Positions 62,720 to 64,000 of a DNA stretch of 64,000 nucleotides are shown piece by piece. A program made the translations under genes and the position numbers. The DNA comes from Oncomelania hupensis (Eukaryota > Mollusca > Gastropoda > Littorinimorpha > Pomatiopsidae): assembly GCA_036898135.1 (NCBI GenBank), contig CM072515.1, positions 54,263,236 through 54,327,235 of the forward strand. The letters run 5' to 3'. How positions within the stretch are numbered: the first letter of the stretch is position 1; every line of letters starts with the position of its first letter. The notes under the pieces are model-generated. The model saw only the letters and a list, made by a program, of their open reading frames with translations. It was not told the DNA's origin and did no database searches.

Positions 62720-63690
62720 AATTGTGCTGGGATTAATAATGTATACCTTAATGTTTTGTTTTCCTAAACAGGGCCATAGCTTAGTAGAACAGAGAAAAAG
62801 AGAGAGAAAGGTGTTGATTTTTTAATATCACCAATCTGTGTGTATTGTGGTTTGGTTTCAACAAAGGCAAAGAACTAATGGGACCATTACAGTACTTTAG
62901 TATCCTCAGTGTTTGAATATAAGCATTGTTTGAGTGTAAGTGGTATTTTACTTCACAGTACAGAGCTTTCAAACCAAAGCAAATTGATCATATGTATTAA
63001 GATTCGGATGTATTCTGTGAAAACAATTTTGAGAAAACCATTGCTCTCTCTCTCTGTATCAGAGATGATGGGCCAAACATTTAAACTGCAAATCCATAAT
63101 TGTGAATTTGAGGCGCAGATTCGGTAAATATACTGTAAATCAATAAAACAGCATTTGTGAGTGACATTTTCTTAATTTACTCCAGATAGCAATTTTTATT
63201 TTCTAAGAAAATCTCTTGCTACTGTGTTTTGAGTGTATAGCATTGCTGAGACCGATCCCACCTCATTTATTCAGTATATGATACAGGAAGTAGGCTTTAT
63301 TGGTCTGAACTATGCTGTATGGTAGGGCTTGTGAAAGACTGCATTCACAATGTCTGGAATTCGATGCTAGCGTTATTTGCTAACAGAATAGCACCTCAAA
63401 CACACGTCTATAGATTTGCAGCTTGATTAATATATTTGGGTTAGCTAAATTTGTAAGATATGCATTATTGTTTGTATTAATAAAAATACTTTTGCATGCT
63501 ATGAGTTTTTATGGTGTTTATTCTTTGTAAGAGAAGAAACGGGGTACTGTGTCATTGTGTGTGTGTGTGTGTGAGAGAGAGAGACGTCGGTCAGAAAATT
63601 TTATTTGCATAGACAGTTTGCCCATTGCAAATTAGGGTTGGAGGAGGCATGTAGGGTTACAATAAAACTACGAATCGAAAGGCGAACAAT
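62720..63690. other. No gene seen
   Basis: AT-rich sequence with candidate poly(A) signals (AATAAA at about 63,147; AATAAAA at about 63,479 and 63,662) and a short GT-GA repeat at 63,556-63,583. Confidence 0.4.
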
Positions 63691-63963
63691 CTATGTACAT
63701 AAGCATGGCACAAAGTTCAGTAATTGCTTGTTGTAATCGCCAAGATTGAAAAAATGCGAACAGGTCGCTGTTACTTTATTGGCCTGTTTCACCCTTGACT
63801 GGGACTTGACTGTCTTTGTAACTGATGATTCTTTTGTTCTCATGGCGCTAATGCTGCCTTGTACTCGCTGGCAATTAGACTCCAGTTGCTGAAACGTTTC
63901 ATTTTGCTGTTCGAATAATGACGTCACCTGGTCTCCAAATGCTTTCATGTCGTGGTCCGTCAT
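63691..63963 (-). CDS. Unidentified ORF, possible exon of a minus-strand gene
   Basis: 90 codons from the first Met. The frame stays open upstream to the window edge. The N-terminal half is polar and helix-forming (FGDQVTSLFEQQNETFQQLE), like a coiled coil. The C-terminal part is Lys/Ser-rich and ends in a Cys/Phe-rich stretch that could be intron read-through. No family is recognised. It may be a real exon, a mobile-element gag-like piece, or chance. Confidence 0.3.
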   Translation of the reverse strand: MTDHDMKAFGDQVTSLFEQQNETFQQLESNCQRVQGSISAMRTKESSVTKTVKSQSRVKQANKVTATCSHFFNLGDYNKQLLNFVPCLCT

Positions 63964-64000
63964 CAGAGTGGTGCTAGCGTGTCCTGTCTGATGATGCGTA

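Overview
The window is nuclear DNA of an animal, most likely a mollusc or similar marine invertebrate. It holds a spliced gene with GT/AG introns, intact and broken non-LTR retrotransposons, a Tc1/mariner transposon, several tRNA-headed SINE families, hAT-type MITEs, and very many long (GA)n, (CT)n, (AC)n, (AAG)n, (GAT)n and (AAT)n microsatellites. There are no bacterial-style operons. The taxonomic guess rests on this overall style and on the kind of repeats present, not on a diagnostic gene.

Positions 1 to about 41,500 contain no host gene that I can support. The region is a mosaic of mobile-element debris: five or more repeat families (called A to D and RTE-like here), several of them with clean target-site duplications; two non-autonomous hAT elements with perfect 8-bp duplications; a 3.4-kb imperfect inverted duplication (24,885-28,262); and microsatellites. 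Family A, B and C elements carry tRNA-like A and B boxes. Family D is a roughly 580-bp element with LINE-style target-site duplications and a short tandem tail. The RTE-like copies are 5'-truncated reverse-transcriptase remnants ending in (GGATA)n.

Positions 42,382-60,727 hold the one convincing host gene, on the plus strand. It has nine coding exons (1,578 nt including the stop, 525 aa) encoding a CNNM/MAM3-type membrane protein: a DUF21 transmembrane domain followed by a CBS pair. All splice junctions are GT/AG and phase-consistent. Its introns are heavily invaded. Intron 4 (7.6 kb) carries an antisense CR1/L2-like LINE with a complete 985-aa endonuclease-reverse transcriptase ORF. Intron 5 carries a SINE split by two later insertions. 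Intron 6 carries a Tc1-like transposon with an intact 342-aa DD34E transposase and a nested RTE fragment, starting 30 bp after the splice donor.

The mobile elements seem to interact. The family A SINE 3' end resembles the 3' end of the LINE in intron 4, suggesting the SINE borrows that LINE's machinery. Several long microsatellites sit exactly at the tails of SINE or family D copies. Downstream of the gene (60,728-64,000) there is one strong unexplained splice-bounded candidate exon and one unidentified minus-strand ORF open to the window edge.
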